This document shows positions 9,563 to 16,900 of a stretch of DNA of 24,471 bases, in pieces. The position numbers were made by a program, and so were the translations under genes. Numbering within the stretch: position 1 is the stretch's first letter; each line of letters starts with the position of its first letter. Where the stretch lies: IMG/VR virus record IMGVR_UViG_3300044631_001202, positions 1 to 24,471 of that record. The stretch is one strand, 5' to 3'. The stretch comes from a virus. The notes below the pieces were generated by a model. That model did no database searches. It was not told the origin of the DNA and was given only the letters and a program-made list of their open reading frames with translations.

Positions 9563-9994
9563 ATGCCCTATAAAACGAAATACATTCCAGTAAATCCCAC
9601 AAAATATATAGGTGATACAAATAATATTATTTGTAGATCTCTGTGGGAAAGAAAATTTTGTAAATACCTAGATAGCAATACGAATGTAGTTCGCTGGTCA
9701 TTTGAAGCAATAAAGATACCATATTTGTCTCCCATCGACAAAAAAATACACAACTATATCCCAGATTTTTTGGTAGAGACTAAAGATAAAGATGGAAATG
9801 TAAAAACTAGTATAGTAGAAATAAAACCCAAAAAACAAACCAGAGAACCGGAAAAACTTAAAAAATCAAAAAAAACACTATTAACAGAAAGCATATCCTT
9901 TGCAGTAAATACAGCAAAATGGGAATCTGCTAAACAATTTTGCGACAAGCACGATATAACATTTAGAATATTGACAGAGGAGGAACTATTTTGA
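9563..9994 (+). CDS. 4: Head-completion nuclease-like protein, gp4
   Basis: 143 residues from ATG 9563; T4 gp4 has 150. The protein reads MPYKTKYIPVNPTKYIG, then RSLWERKFCKYLD, then IPYLSPIDKKIHNYIPDFLV, then SIVEIKPKKQT and an ITFRILTEEELF end. The order E (in WERKF), PDF and EIKPK is the E-x-D-ExK-type catalytic core of the restriction-endonuclease/TnsA fold found in gp4 (gp50) head-completion proteins, which act on packaged DNA ends before tail joining. The in-frame ATG at 9557 gives MRMPYK; I prefer 9563 because the late promoter predicts transcription starting there. The stop TGA overlaps the TTG start of the next gene. Confidence 0.88.
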   Translation: MPYKTKYIPVNPTKYIGDTNNIICRSLWERKFCKYLDSNTNVVRWSFEAIKIPYLSPIDKKIHNYIPDFLVETKDKDGNVKTSIVEIKPKKQTREPEKLKKSKKTLLTESISFAVNTAKWESAKQFCDKHDITFRILTEEELF

Positions 9995-10614
9995 CTTACA
10001 ATAGGGCATTTTCACCCGGCCAAACCATAACAGACTTTAAAAAGAAAATATTGACTTTTGGTGGTGGTCTTCAGCAAGTTAGTAGATATGAAGTAATTCT
10101 ACAGGGCCCTGGATCCCTTCCTTCTGTTATAACTTATCCCGAAAATGTGGCATTACCACCAAGATCTTTCGTTTCGACTCCATTTAGTAACTGGGGTCCA
10201 GATTTCAATATACCAATTAAAAGAGAATACGGAGAGTGTGCCATATCATTCATAATATATCAGGATTGGTACGAACGAAAATATATAGAGTCTTGGATGG
10301 ACAAGGTGATCCCAACAGGAATTGTATCTGGTTCTGGTGGTGGAGGAGATGCCGCAGCAAGTGCCTCTGATTTTTCCGATTATACTAATCCTTACTCTAT
10401 TTTTTCTGGATCTGTTCAGATAAACTGTCTTTCTATAAACTCAAACTCCGGCGGCGGAGGAGGAAGAATTACTGCAAAAATAAAACTAAATGACGCCTAT
10501 CCTTTGTCAATTACACCGACTACATTAAGTGCGGAAGCGTCTGGTTATGGAACCTTTGTTTCGATATTTTCTTTTAGGGACTATTCGTTTGAATGTCCTA
10601 CTAGTTTAGATTAA
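9991..10614 (+). CDS. Tail-tube-fold protein (gp54/gp19-like)
   Basis: 207 residues from a TTG start at 9991 that overlaps the gp4 stop (TTGA) and is preceded by a strong ribosome site (AGAGGAGGAAC). RYEVILQGPGS, ENVALPPRSF, then the strand FNIPIKREYGECAISFIIYQ and helix ERKYIESWMDKVIP fit the gp19 tail-tube fold, as does the end AKIKLNDAYPLSITPTTLS with IFSFRDYSFE. The loop at about 112-125 is Gly/Ala/Ser-rich, and another glycine run (GGGGGRI) lies near 152. In T4 this fold serves the tube (gp19) and the baseplate junction (gp54, gp48). Being next to gp4 and gp26 rather than the sheath gene, it is more likely a junction/initiator protein than the main tube, but this is inference. Confidence 0.65.
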   Translation: MTYNRAFSPGQTITDFKKKILTFGGGLQQVSRYEVILQGPGSLPSVITYPENVALPPRSFVSTPFSNWGPDFNIPIKREYGECAISFIIYQDWYERKYIESWMDKVIPTGIVSGSGGGGDAAASASDFSDYTNPYSIFSGSVQINCLSINSNSGGGGGRITAKIKLNDAYPLSITPTTLSAEASGYGTFVSIFSFRDYSFECPTSLD

Positions 10615-10630
10615 TTATGGAGATTTTTAA

Positions 10631-11356
10631 ATGAATATTTCTGATATCTTGAAATCAACAACACCCAAATTTTCAGATACTGTTCCTTCTACCGGAAAAG
10701 TGATATGGTTTAGACCATTTTTGGTTAAAGAAGAAAAAATATTACTAATAGCACAAGAAACTGCAACCGATGGTGGAATAATGAAAGCAGTCAAAGAGGT
10801 TGTGGAAGCATGCTTTGAGGGAATAGGGGATGCATCAAAAATACCAATATTTGATCTGGAATATTTGTTTATAAAACTTAGAGCTAAATCCATACAAGAA
10901 ATAGCAATTCCCATTCTAGTATGTCCAGTTACCTCCGAAGAAATAAAATTAAATATAAATCTAAATGACATAAAAGTATCTAAAAATAAAAACCACACAA
11001 ATAAAATAAAAATAACAGATGAAATAGTTATTGGTATGAAATATCCTTCGATATCTATATTTTTAGAAAATAATATAGAGACTATGGAGTTAATTGATTT
11101 TTACGAACTAGCGGTAAATTGTATAGAATACATTGAAACCAAAGACGAAAAAATAGAAGCTTCAAGTATTACTAAAGAAGAGTTAGTAAAATTTGTAGAT
11201 AATATGACAAAAAAACAATTTGATAATGTAATTGATTTTTTTGCAACAATGCCAAAAATAGAAAAAACTGTAGAATATACGACATCTGATGGTGTAAAGA
11301 GATCGATTGTATTGAGAGGAATTAAAGATTTTTTCGGATTGGCCTCAGTCACTTAA
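10631..11356 (+). CDS. 26: Baseplate hub/tail assembly protein gp26-like (0-frame product)
   Basis: 241 residues. The pattern KVIWFRPFLVKEEKILLIAQ, then FDLEYLFIKLRAKSIQE, then ILVCPV, with a late helical part ending KDFFGLASVT, matches the gp26 baseplate-hub family of T4-like phages. A GGAG ribosome site stands 9 bases before the ATG. Six codons before the normal stop, at codons 234-235, sits the heptamer T TTT TTC in slippery phase. Directly beyond it a -1 frame stays open for 73 codons up to the next gene. The protein is therefore probably made in two lengths, 241 and 308 residues, like the G and GT tail-assembly chaperones of lambda, which also precede the tape measure gene. Confidence 0.8.
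   Translation: MNISDILKSTTPKFSDTVPSTGKVIWFRPFLVKEEKILLIAQETATDGGIMKAVKEVVEACFEGIGDASKIPIFDLEYLFIKLRAKSIQEIAIPILVCPVTSEEIKLNINLNDIKVSKNKNHTNKIKITDEIVIGMKYPSISIFLENNIETMELIDFYELAVNCIEYIETKDEKIEASSITKEELVKFVDNMTKKQFDNVIDFFATMPKIEKTVEYTTSDGVKRSIVLRGIKDFFGLASVT
11329..11335 (+). promoter_or_regulatory. Predicted -1 ribosomal frameshift site (T TTT TTC)
   Basis: The heptamer TTTTTTC is in the X XXY YYZ phase of the gp26 frame (codons TTT TTC at 11330-11335). After a -1 slip, decoding continues CGG ATT GGC from 11335. I see no convincing pseudoknot right behind it. An 8-base complement (GCCTCAGT at 11342-11349 and ACTGAGGC at 11466-11473) could pair over a distance, but it is weak evidence. Confidence 0.7.
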
Positions 11357-11556
11357 CCATTGGTTCTTTCTATGATATAAATTTTAAACTCATACATCAT
11401 TATAAGTATAGTTTAACTGATCTAGAAACACTAATACCCTGGGAAAGAGACATATATCTAGAGTTACTGAGGCAAGAAATAGAAGTAGAGAACAACAGAA
11501 TCCTTAATCAGCAAAATATGGCAAACGCATTATCTAGAAAAGGTAGAATGTTATGA
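11335..11556 (+). CDS. Frameshift extension of gp26 (gp51-like region), -1 frame
   Basis: This frame is open for 73 codons from the slippery site and has no good start of its own; its first ATG (11518) leaves only 12 codons. Translation gives RIGLSHLTIGSFYDINFKLI, then HHYKYSLTDLETLIPWERDI, then YLELLRQEIEVENN and a short tail. The LIPWERDIYLELL motif recalls the C-terminal part of tail assembly chaperones and gp51-type baseplate catalysts. The TGA at 11554-11556 overlaps the ATG of the tape-measure-like gene (ATGA), so the fusion product could be coupled to it. Without the shift, 196 bases between 11356 and 11553 would be noncoding, which is unusual in so dense a genome. The 308-residue fusion would be join(10631..11335,11335..11556). 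Confidence 0.7.
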   Translation, partial: RIGLSHLTIGSFYDINFKLIHHYKYSLTDLETLIPWERDIYLELLRQEIEVENNRILNQQNMANALSRKGRML

Positions 11557-13268
11557 ACGAAAGCAACGAAAAGGACATTTTAAAATTAAAAGAAGAAATT
11601 TTAAATATTTTTTCAAGTTCTATGACAATTAATGCTTTGTCTAGATTTAAAGCCGATGAATTTTCAAATATAAGTGTTCCTGCTCCAGAAAATGAATCTA
11701 AGTCAATGCCCAAAAGTGTATCGGATACTCCAATACAAATTAATGTAAATGTTGATGGCGAAAAAATAGATAATTCAAAAAAATATGAAAAGAGTATTAT
11801 CTTTGATAAAGGTAAACAATCATATAACATTAATTTAAAAAAAAATAATGTATTGCAAAAAATATTAAACTATAATTCTAATTTTATAACAAAATTTAAT
11901 CCATTAAATATACATCAAGAAATAAATCAAAGTGAATTATTTTTCACAAAGAAATATGGATTGACTGAAAGGAACAAGGTTAAAACAAAAAAATCAAAAA
12001 AGTTAGTAGGAGAGATGAATTTTGTTTTTGATAATCCTTATAGTTTCTTTACAAATGTTGGCAATTATTATATAAAAAATAATACAACTACATCTAACAA
12101 TCAAAATTATATAAAAAATAATACAACTACATCTAACAATCAAAATTATATAAAAAATGATATTAACACGGCAACAACCGTCAATCAACTAAATGAAACT
12201 AACAATTCAATTAACGCACCCACCACAAACTATCTAAATGAAACTAACAATTCAATTAACGCACCCGTTACAAGCGTTAATAAACAACTAAATCAAAATA
12301 TGTTCGTAGATGGTAATGTGAAAAATAATACCGAAATTAATAATACAACTCCTATTACAAATATCGACAATAATAATTTTTTAGTTAATGATACTAGTAA
12401 TATAACAAATCAAACTCGTACGGTTGAAAACAATACCAAGGATACTACAAATATCGACAATAATAATTTTTTAGTTAATGATACTAGTAATATAACAAAT
12501 CAAACTCGTACGGTTGAAAACAATACCAAGGATACTACAAAAATAATTAACAATGATACAAATGTAATTGATATGTTTAAAACCAATAATGTAGTCTTAA
12601 ATAGACAAAATGATAACATATACAATTATAATATGACACAGTTAAATAAACCAAATTACGAATTTACAAAAAAAGAACAATATGTAACTGTAGATAAATC
12701 AAAAGGTGAAACGCTCTCTACACTTAAAAAATTAACATTTAGTCAAATGAATCAAAGAACTGTAAATAGAATTCAGGCTAAAACTATAACACAAAACAAA
12801 GAAAATAAACTATTAGTTCCTGCTTTTGCCGGCGGCGGAGAGGGCATAGTTAAGAGTACAACCCCCATCGTAATAGGAGAAAGAGGAACTGAAAGCTTTC
12901 AGGTTATACCACAGAGCAATTCTACCCCTGCAATTTCTTCAAGTCCAACATCTGCTCTTCGTGGGGAATCTGCTGTAGAATTTAAAACAAATGACTCTGG
13001 TGATAAAATATCAGAAGCAATTAAAAAGGACACACAAAATAAGCAATCCAATTCTGAAAAATCATTAGAAAATACAAAGGAAAACGAATCAAAGGATATA
13101 GTAAATGAACTTAAAGATGCATCTAAAGATTTAACTCCAGATAAGGGAAAAAGAAAAACCTCAGCAAAACCGGCAAATATTAAAATTGATAATAAACCAT
13201 TGATAATTGAATCATTTAAAAGATTAACTATCGGAACCACTCCCATATGGAGAACTAAGCACATGTAA
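11553..13268 (+). CDS. Probable tail tape measure protein (gp29-like) with tandem repeats
   Basis: 571 residues; T4 gp29 has 590. Evidence for a tape measure role is the position directly after the frameshifted gp26/51 chaperone, the length, and a C-terminal segment (about 424-453) with LLVPAFAGGGEGIVKS and PIVIGERGTESFQVIPQ, which resembles the FAxGGxV...xxIGExGxExxxP segment common near tape measure C-termini. Residues 170-350 are unusual: Asn/Thr-rich rather than helical, with three perfect or near-perfect tandem duplications (13, 15 and 30 residues). The end (about 470-550) is Lys/Ser/Glu-rich and probably helical or disordered. The family assignment is inferred; a fibrous structural protein is the alternative. 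The ATG overlaps the stop of the frameshift extension. Confidence 0.6.
   Translation: MNESNEKDILKLKEEILNIFSSSMTINALSRFKADEFSNISVPAPENESKSMPKSVSDTPIQINVNVDGEKIDNSKKYEKSIIFDKGKQSYNINLKKNNVLQKILNYNSNFITKFNPLNIHQEINQSELFFTKKYGLTERNKVKTKKSKKLVGEMNFVFDNPYSFFTNVGNYYIKNNTTTSNNQNYIKNNTTTSNNQNYIKNDINTATTVNQLNETNNSINAPTTNYLNETNNSINAPVTSVNKQLNQNMFVDGNVKNNTEINNTTPITNIDNNNFLVNDTSNITNQTRTVENNTKDTTNIDNNNFLVNDTSNITNQTRTVENNTKDTTKIINNDTNVIDMFKTNNVVLNRQNDNIYNYNMTQLNKPNYEFTKKEQYVTVDKSKGETLSTLKKLTFSQMNQRTVNRIQAKTITQNKENKLLVPAFAGGGEGIVKSTTPIVIGERGTESFQVIPQSNSTPAISSSPTSALRGESAVEFKTNDSGDKISEAIKKDTQNKQSNSEKSLENTKENESKDIVNELKDASKDLTPDKGKRKTSAKPANIKIDNKPLIIESFKRLTIGTTPIWRTKHM
12069..12146 (+). repeat. 39-base tandem repeat, two copies plus a partial third
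   Basis: Each copy encodes YIKNNTTTSNNQN (residues 173-185 and 186-198). A partial third copy (YIKN, then Asp) begins at 12147. The unit length keeps the frame. Confidence 0.95.
12189..12278 (+). repeat. 45-base tandem repeat, two copies
   Basis: Each copy encodes LNETNNSINAP plus four residues that differ between copies (TTNY, VTSV); residues 213-227 and 228-242. The first 33 bases are identical. Confidence 0.93.
12357..12536 (+). repeat. 90-base perfect tandem duplication
   Basis: Two identical 90-base copies (12357-12446 and 12447-12536) encode 30 residues that begin TNIDNNNFLVNDTSN and end ENNTKDT. With no base difference by eye, the duplication looks recent or kept uniform by recombination. 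Confidence 0.95.
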
Positions 13269-13274
13269 AAAGAA

Positions 13275-13298
13275 ACAACCCCGAGGCCTCGGGGTTGT
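13275..13298 (-). terminator. Terminator of the gp32 gene
   Basis: A perfect 24-base palindrome (ACAACCCCGAGG and its complement). On the minus strand it is followed by TTCTTTTTAC, so it terminates gp32 transcription. On the plus strand no T-run follows, though the hairpin may still mark the end of the converging tape-measure transcript. A second, imperfect hairpin (CCAGAGAT/ATCTCCGG) lies between it and the gp32 stop. Confidence 0.85.
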
Positions 13299-13326
13299 CG
13301 GACCGGAGATGCTATCTCTGGTGGGG

Positions 13327-14238
13327 TTAGTCGTCAGCGAGCTTCTTGAAATATTCAAGAGCATCGGTCGAGTCATCTGACTCTTCCTCTACTGGGGGCT
13401 TCTTGGTCTTGGCAGACCCACCCCATTGCTTTTCGGCAATTTCCTCTTCTTCAACATCCTCTGCGGTTCGTTGACCCATTGGAGCCTTACCGCGAATGTC
13501 ACCCTTTAGAACGCTTTCCAACTTAGTCTTAAGTTCTTCGTAAGACTTGAAGTTAGAAGGATCTGTGAATTCCTTAAGAGCATTCTGACTGTTCCAGATC
13601 TTTTCTAGTTCTGTATCTGCACCACCGAGTAGAGCAGATGAAGAATCAAACTCGCTCTTGTCATAGTTGACATAACCACCAACATTACGAACCTTGAGCT
13701 TAAAGTTTGCACCAGTCCAGAAATTAAATGGATCAATTGGTTCTTCGTCCTTGAATTCAGGTTGCATTGCCTCCTGAATCTTCTCAAAGATCTTCTGACC
13801 ATACTTGAACAAGAACACCTTTCCTTCATTCTGAGGATTAGCAGGATCACTAATCACATAGATGTTAGAGATGTAGTTCAACTTACGCTTACGCTGCCGC
13901 GCAAGATCCTTATCGCTATCCATTCCACTCTTCCAGAGTAGACTATTCATTTCTGAAACCGGATCTTGCTTTCCAAGGGTAGTGAGTGAATTCTCAATGT
14001 ACCACCCACCCGGACCTTGGAATGCGTGGGAATAGAGCTTGACCCACGGAACATCCTCACCATCTACCGTTGGGAGGAAACGAATAATGGCAAAACCGTT
14101 CTTTGCCTTATCCAGTGTAGGACGCCAGAAACGCTCGTCCTTATAATCCTTCTTGCCACCTTCTTCTTCTGCAAACTTCTTGACTAGAACATCAATGCTA
14201 GTCTTTGACTTCTTCTTAAAATCGCTAAATGAACTCAT
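13327..14238 (-). CDS. 32: Single-stranded DNA-binding protein gp32-like, without the zinc cysteines
   Basis: 303 residues; T4 gp32 has 301. The core aligns by eye with T4 gp32: RFWRPTLDKAKNGFAIIRFL, then GGWYIENSLTTLGKQDPVSE, then NIYVISDPANPQNEGKVFLF, YGQKIFEKI, FNFWTGANFKLKVRNVGGY, and an acidic tail ending DDSTDALEYFKKLADD. The protein coats single-stranded DNA in replication, recombination and repair, and the acidic tail recruits partners. Where T4 has its zinc-binding CPVC, this protein reads DPVSEMN, and it contains no cysteine at all, so the zinc site is absent. The N-terminal KKKSKTSIDVL may serve cooperativity. A strong ribosome site (AAGGAGATTTAA) precedes the ATG, behind two hairpins and a sigma70-type promoter. 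Confidence 0.9.
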   Translation of the reverse strand: MSSFSDFKKKSKTSIDVLVKKFAEEEGGKKDYKDERFWRPTLDKAKNGFAIIRFLPTVDGEDVPWVKLYSHAFQGPGGWYIENSLTTLGKQDPVSEMNSLLWKSGMDSDKDLARQRKRKLNYISNIYVISDPANPQNEGKVFLFKYGQKIFEKIQEAMQPEFKDEEPIDPFNFWTGANFKLKVRNVGGYVNYDKSEFDSSSALLGGADTELEKIWNSQNALKEFTDPSNFKSYEELKTKLESVLKGDIRGKAPMGQRTAEDVEEEEIAEKQWGGSAKTKKPPVEEESDDSTDALEYFKKLADD

Positions 14239-14251
14239 TTAAATCTCCTTC

Positions 14252-14296
14252 CCGAAGTTCTCCTTCGGACTAAACTTTCGGTGGGAACTCCCCACC
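14252..14296 (-). promoter_or_regulatory. Two-hairpin leader of gp32
   Basis: On the transcript, GGTGGG/CCCACC (14280-14296) and CCGAAG/CTTCGG (14252-14268, loop GAGAA) form two hairpins. The second ends only a few bases before the ribosome site. T4 gp32 represses its own translation by binding a structured leader; the same role here is inference. Confidence 0.6.
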
Positions 14297-14308
14297 ACTG
14301 ACAAAACA

Positions 14309-14337
14309 AGTATACCACAACCCATTGTGCCGTTCAA
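14309..14337 (-). promoter_or_regulatory. Sigma70-type promoter of gp32
   Basis: TTGAAC (14337-14332), 17-base spacer, TATACT (14314-14309) on the minus strand. The -35 overlaps the stop codon of the gp33 gene. Confidence 0.7.
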
Positions 14338-14561
14338 GCAAAGGGTAGTGAATTCTTTTTTCTTGGCAAAAGATTTAATCTTTGTCCCTCTTCTTGAAGT
14401 TTTTCAACTATTGGTTGAGATAATAATTTAGACGAAACACTTATATCAATAGAATTTTCTTCTAATGTATAAATAATTGCATCCATGTAAGAACAATCTT
14501 TTTCTTTTACTCTATTTTCGACTTTCTTAGAAAAGTCTTCTTTGGTTAATTCAATAAACAT
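14334..14561 (-). CDS. 33: Late transcription coactivator gp33-like
   Basis: 75 residues against 112 in T4 gp33. VENRVKEKDCSYMDAIIYTL, then EENSIDISVSSKLLS, then IVEKLQEEGQRLNLLP follows the order of the T4 gp33 core (EKMVEEFGMSYLEATTAFLE, then EENSIP, then IIEKIQSEAIDENLL). gp33 binds the flap of host RNA polymerase and links it to the gp45 clamp for late transcription together with sigma factor gp55. The C-terminus (LPRKKNSLPFA) is short. It lies just upstream of gp32 and has its own TATAAATA box, with only about 7 bases of leader. Confidence 0.75.
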   Translation of the reverse strand: MFIELTKEDFSKKVENRVKEKDCSYMDAIIYTLEENSIDISVSSKLLSQPIVEKLQEEGQRLNLLPRKKNSLPFA

Positions 14562-14573
14562 ATGTTATCTTTC

Positions 14574-14581
14574 TATTTATA
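14574..14581 (-). promoter_or_regulatory. T4-type late promoter box before gp33
   Basis: TATAAATA on the minus strand; predicted +1 near 14568, 7 bases before ATG 14561. No ribosome site fits in that leader. Confidence 0.55.
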
Positions 14582-14588
14582 TTACCAT

Positions 14589-14596
14589 TATACATA
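14589..14596 (+). promoter_or_regulatory. Possible variant late promoter (TATACATA)
   Basis: One base off TATAAATA. It is placed so that +1 is near 14602, just before the ribosome site AGAAGGAA of the structural gene at 14616. It diverges from the gp33 promoter. Confidence 0.35.
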
Positions 14597-14615
14597 GTTC
14601 TTAGAAGGAATCAAG

Positions 14616-15875
14616 ATGCCATACACATTAGATAATATTTTAGTTACAACTGCTACCGGAGATGCGTATTTAGCAACAGATTGGGGAACCAGTGGAACTG
14701 GTTTTAGTTTAACACATGTACCAATTTCAAAGATAGCATATGGCACCGATAGTACAACAACTAGAGTTGATACTAGCAGCCCACTTCCGATAAGCATTTA
14801 TGGATGGACTGGAACCAATATAGGAATAACCGGAACTGTCGCAGGAAGAGGTACATTTGTAGTCGGATTATCCTCTGAAAGTTCTTTCTTAAAAATAGCA
14901 GGAACTACGTTTTCCACTATACCAGTCGGAATAAGCGGTAATATACAAGGCATCACAAATGGTGTTTTGGTTGGTGTAACTGGCACAGTAGATATACGAA
15001 CAACTAATTTTGGCGTATTTGGTATTTCTGGTGCCACTGCTGTAGGAATAACAGGCGGAAGACGATTAAACTATAGTAGTGATTCGGTTTCAGTTTATGG
15101 AAATGTAGGAATAAGCGGAAGTATAAATCTAACCGAATCCACAGATAGCATAAGAGTTTATGGCCATGACGGCGATCTTAAACTCTCAAGTAAGATATAT
15201 TCATCCAATGGAACTACTCTTGGTGTTTCAGGTGACGCACTAAAAGTTGCCGTAACAAATCATGGATTTACATTTACAGTATCTATTGGATCTACTGTAG
15301 GTGTATCGAATTATGGGGGTGGATTGATGGTAAAGGGAACAGGTATTACCTCAGACTATCCAATAATAGTGCAGGGCGCGGCCGCTGATGGATCCATAGA
15401 AGTAACTGCAACCGAAGCATTACCCGTAACTGTAGAAAATAATATTGATGTAGATCTATCCTCTATAATACCATTACTAGGGGCAACCGGATCAATCTAT
15501 ACAGCACTTAATAATATAAAAACCAATACAAATCCAATAACCAGTATAAATGATAAACTTGGAAATGGAACAATACAAGTAAAAATTGTAGATAATACTA
15601 AACCATCTTCGGTTTATAGCGGATCAAAAATATCATCTACTGCTGCATCGCAGTTATCAACATTAACTAATAGATTAGTATCTGGAGTACACATCAAATC
15701 ATCAATTTCAAATACTAACACTATTTTTGTTGGTGGTTCTACATTAGTAACTAGATCAACTGAAGGATATCCTTTAGAACCAGGAGAATCTATTTTTATA
15801 GAAACTGGAGCATTAACTACGATTTATGTTAGATCTTCGGCCGGTAATGGAACAATCAACTTCATTGCTTCATGA
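14616..15875 (+). CDS. Virion structural protein, glycine-rich beta-repeat type
   Basis: 419 residues. About residues 60-240 show irregular short beta repeats with G-I/V-S/T-G turns (GITGTV, GISGNI, GVTGTV, GISGAT, GITGG, GISGSI), as in beta-solenoid or stacked-strand fibre proteins of phage virions. Residues about 335-419 form a distinct C-terminal domain (VSGVHIKSSISNTNTIFVGG, then GYPLEPGESIFIETGALTTI, then YVRSSAGNGTINFIAS), a pattern I recognise in phage structural proteins without an assigned role. An AGAAGGAA ribosome site precedes the ATG. The stop overlaps the next start (ATGA). A neck, whisker, fibre or head-decoration role are all possible. Confidence 0.6.
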   Translation: MPYTLDNILVTTATGDAYLATDWGTSGTGFSLTHVPISKIAYGTDSTTTRVDTSSPLPISIYGWTGTNIGITGTVAGRGTFVVGLSSESSFLKIAGTTFSTIPVGISGNIQGITNGVLVGVTGTVDIRTTNFGVFGISGATAVGITGGRRLNYSSDSVSVYGNVGISGSINLTESTDSIRVYGHDGDLKLSSKIYSSNGTTLGVSGDALKVAVTNHGFTFTVSIGSTVGVSNYGGGLMVKGTGITSDYPIIVQGAAADGSIEVTATEALPVTVENNIDVDLSSIIPLLGATGSIYTALNNIKTNTNPITSINDKLGNGTIQVKIVDNTKPSSVYSGSKISSTAASQLSTLTNRLVSGVHIKSSISNTNTIFVGGSTLVTRSTEGYPLEPGESIFIETGALTTIYVRSSAGNGTINFIAS

Positions 15876-16900
15876 ATTTTTCAAATCATAAAAAATCAAG
15901 AAAAAAAAGTAGTACAAATGGAACCATTGTTCCAAATACCAATCTAGTTACTGCCAGAGTTGGAATATTTTATGGTTTGGAATATAAAAAGTCACTAACT
16001 AATAAAGTTAGCACAGTATCTGGATTGGTTGCTACACCAAATATAGTATTTAATAATTCAGAAACTAGTGCGTTTTTTGATTTTTCTGATTGGAAAAATG
16101 TATCTTCTACTGAAAATGATTTTTTGAATTTTTGGAAAAATGTTCCTGTCGGATCTACATTTACTGTATCAAATGCAGAACTTTATAATGAAAAGAATGG
16201 TAATAAATATGATTTATCCGGCGTTTACACGTTAAATGAATTAGAAAATTTAATAGTATTCTGCACTGTAAATTCTGTCACGAATAAAGACAGTGATATG
16301 AATTTATATTCTAAAAAACACTTCAAACAAACTCCAATATTTCATTTTAATTCTGTTCCTTCAAGCGACAATGATAGTAGGTATACTTTTATTGTAAATC
16401 ATTTTGGACAAAATACAAAAACATCTTTCACTTATTTGGGTGCGGCCGCCGGTGATCATCTTCTGATACAGGGTGAAGAGTCATCTTATGAGATAGAAAA
16501 TATTAATATAGATTCTGAAGGGAAAGAAATAATAAAAATAAAAGGTTCACTTCTAGAAGAAAATAGAATAGGTACAAAAACTCTGATACAACTTAAAATC
16601 AAAATTCCACCAAATAGCAGCACGGACGATATAGACATAAACGACAGTAAAATAGGTTCATGTTTAATAGGAAACGCTTGTTTTAATAACCAATCAGAGT
16701 CTCAATGTAAACTTAGACAAATTAAAAATGTAAGTTTAAAATTTACTGAAAACAATGAATGTGTAAATGTTACACCACTAACCGGTCCACCAAAAGAAAT
16801 TAGTTATGTTGAGCCATCTAGCGAAGAAGTCATGGCTAGATTATTAAATGATATATCAAAAAATATATCATCAAATTCTAAGTCTGGTAAAATATTTTAA
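15872..16900 (+). CDS. Hypothetical structural-type protein
   Basis: 342 residues, not recognised. The N-terminus is basic (NHKKSRKKSS); the rest looks mainly beta with Asn/Ser/Thr-rich loops, e.g. SRYTFIVNHFGQNTKTSFTY and GAAAGDHLLIQGEESSYEIE. A cluster of three cysteines lies at about 269-281 (GSCLIGNACFNNQSESQC). The overlap with the preceding virion gene suggests co-translation and a related role, perhaps a partner or attachment part of it. The gene ends in a 4-base convergent overlap with the minus-strand gene at 16897, with no terminator between them. Confidence 0.5.
   Translation: MNFSNHKKSRKKSSTNGTIVPNTNLVTARVGIFYGLEYKKSLTNKVSTVSGLVATPNIVFNNSETSAFFDFSDWKNVSSTENDFLNFWKNVPVGSTFTVSNAELYNEKNGNKYDLSGVYTLNELENLIVFCTVNSVTNKDSDMNLYSKKHFKQTPIFHFNSVPSSDNDSRYTFIVNHFGQNTKTSFTYLGAAAGDHLLIQGEESSYEIENINIDSEGKEIIKIKGSLLEENRIGTKTLIQLKIKIPPNSSTDDIDINDSKIGSCLIGNACFNNQSESQCKLRQIKNVSLKFTENNECVNVTPLTGPPKEISYVEPSSEEVMARLLNDISKNISSNSKSGKIF

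Noticed and set aside
11534-12188. Minus-strand frames over the tape measure gene
   Set aside because: They are repeat-derived, low-complexity frames opposite a real gene, with no ribosome sites.
12069-12536. Tandem repeats as a CRISPR array or origin iterons
   Set aside because: There are only two copies per unit, no spacers, and the units keep the reading frame of a protein.
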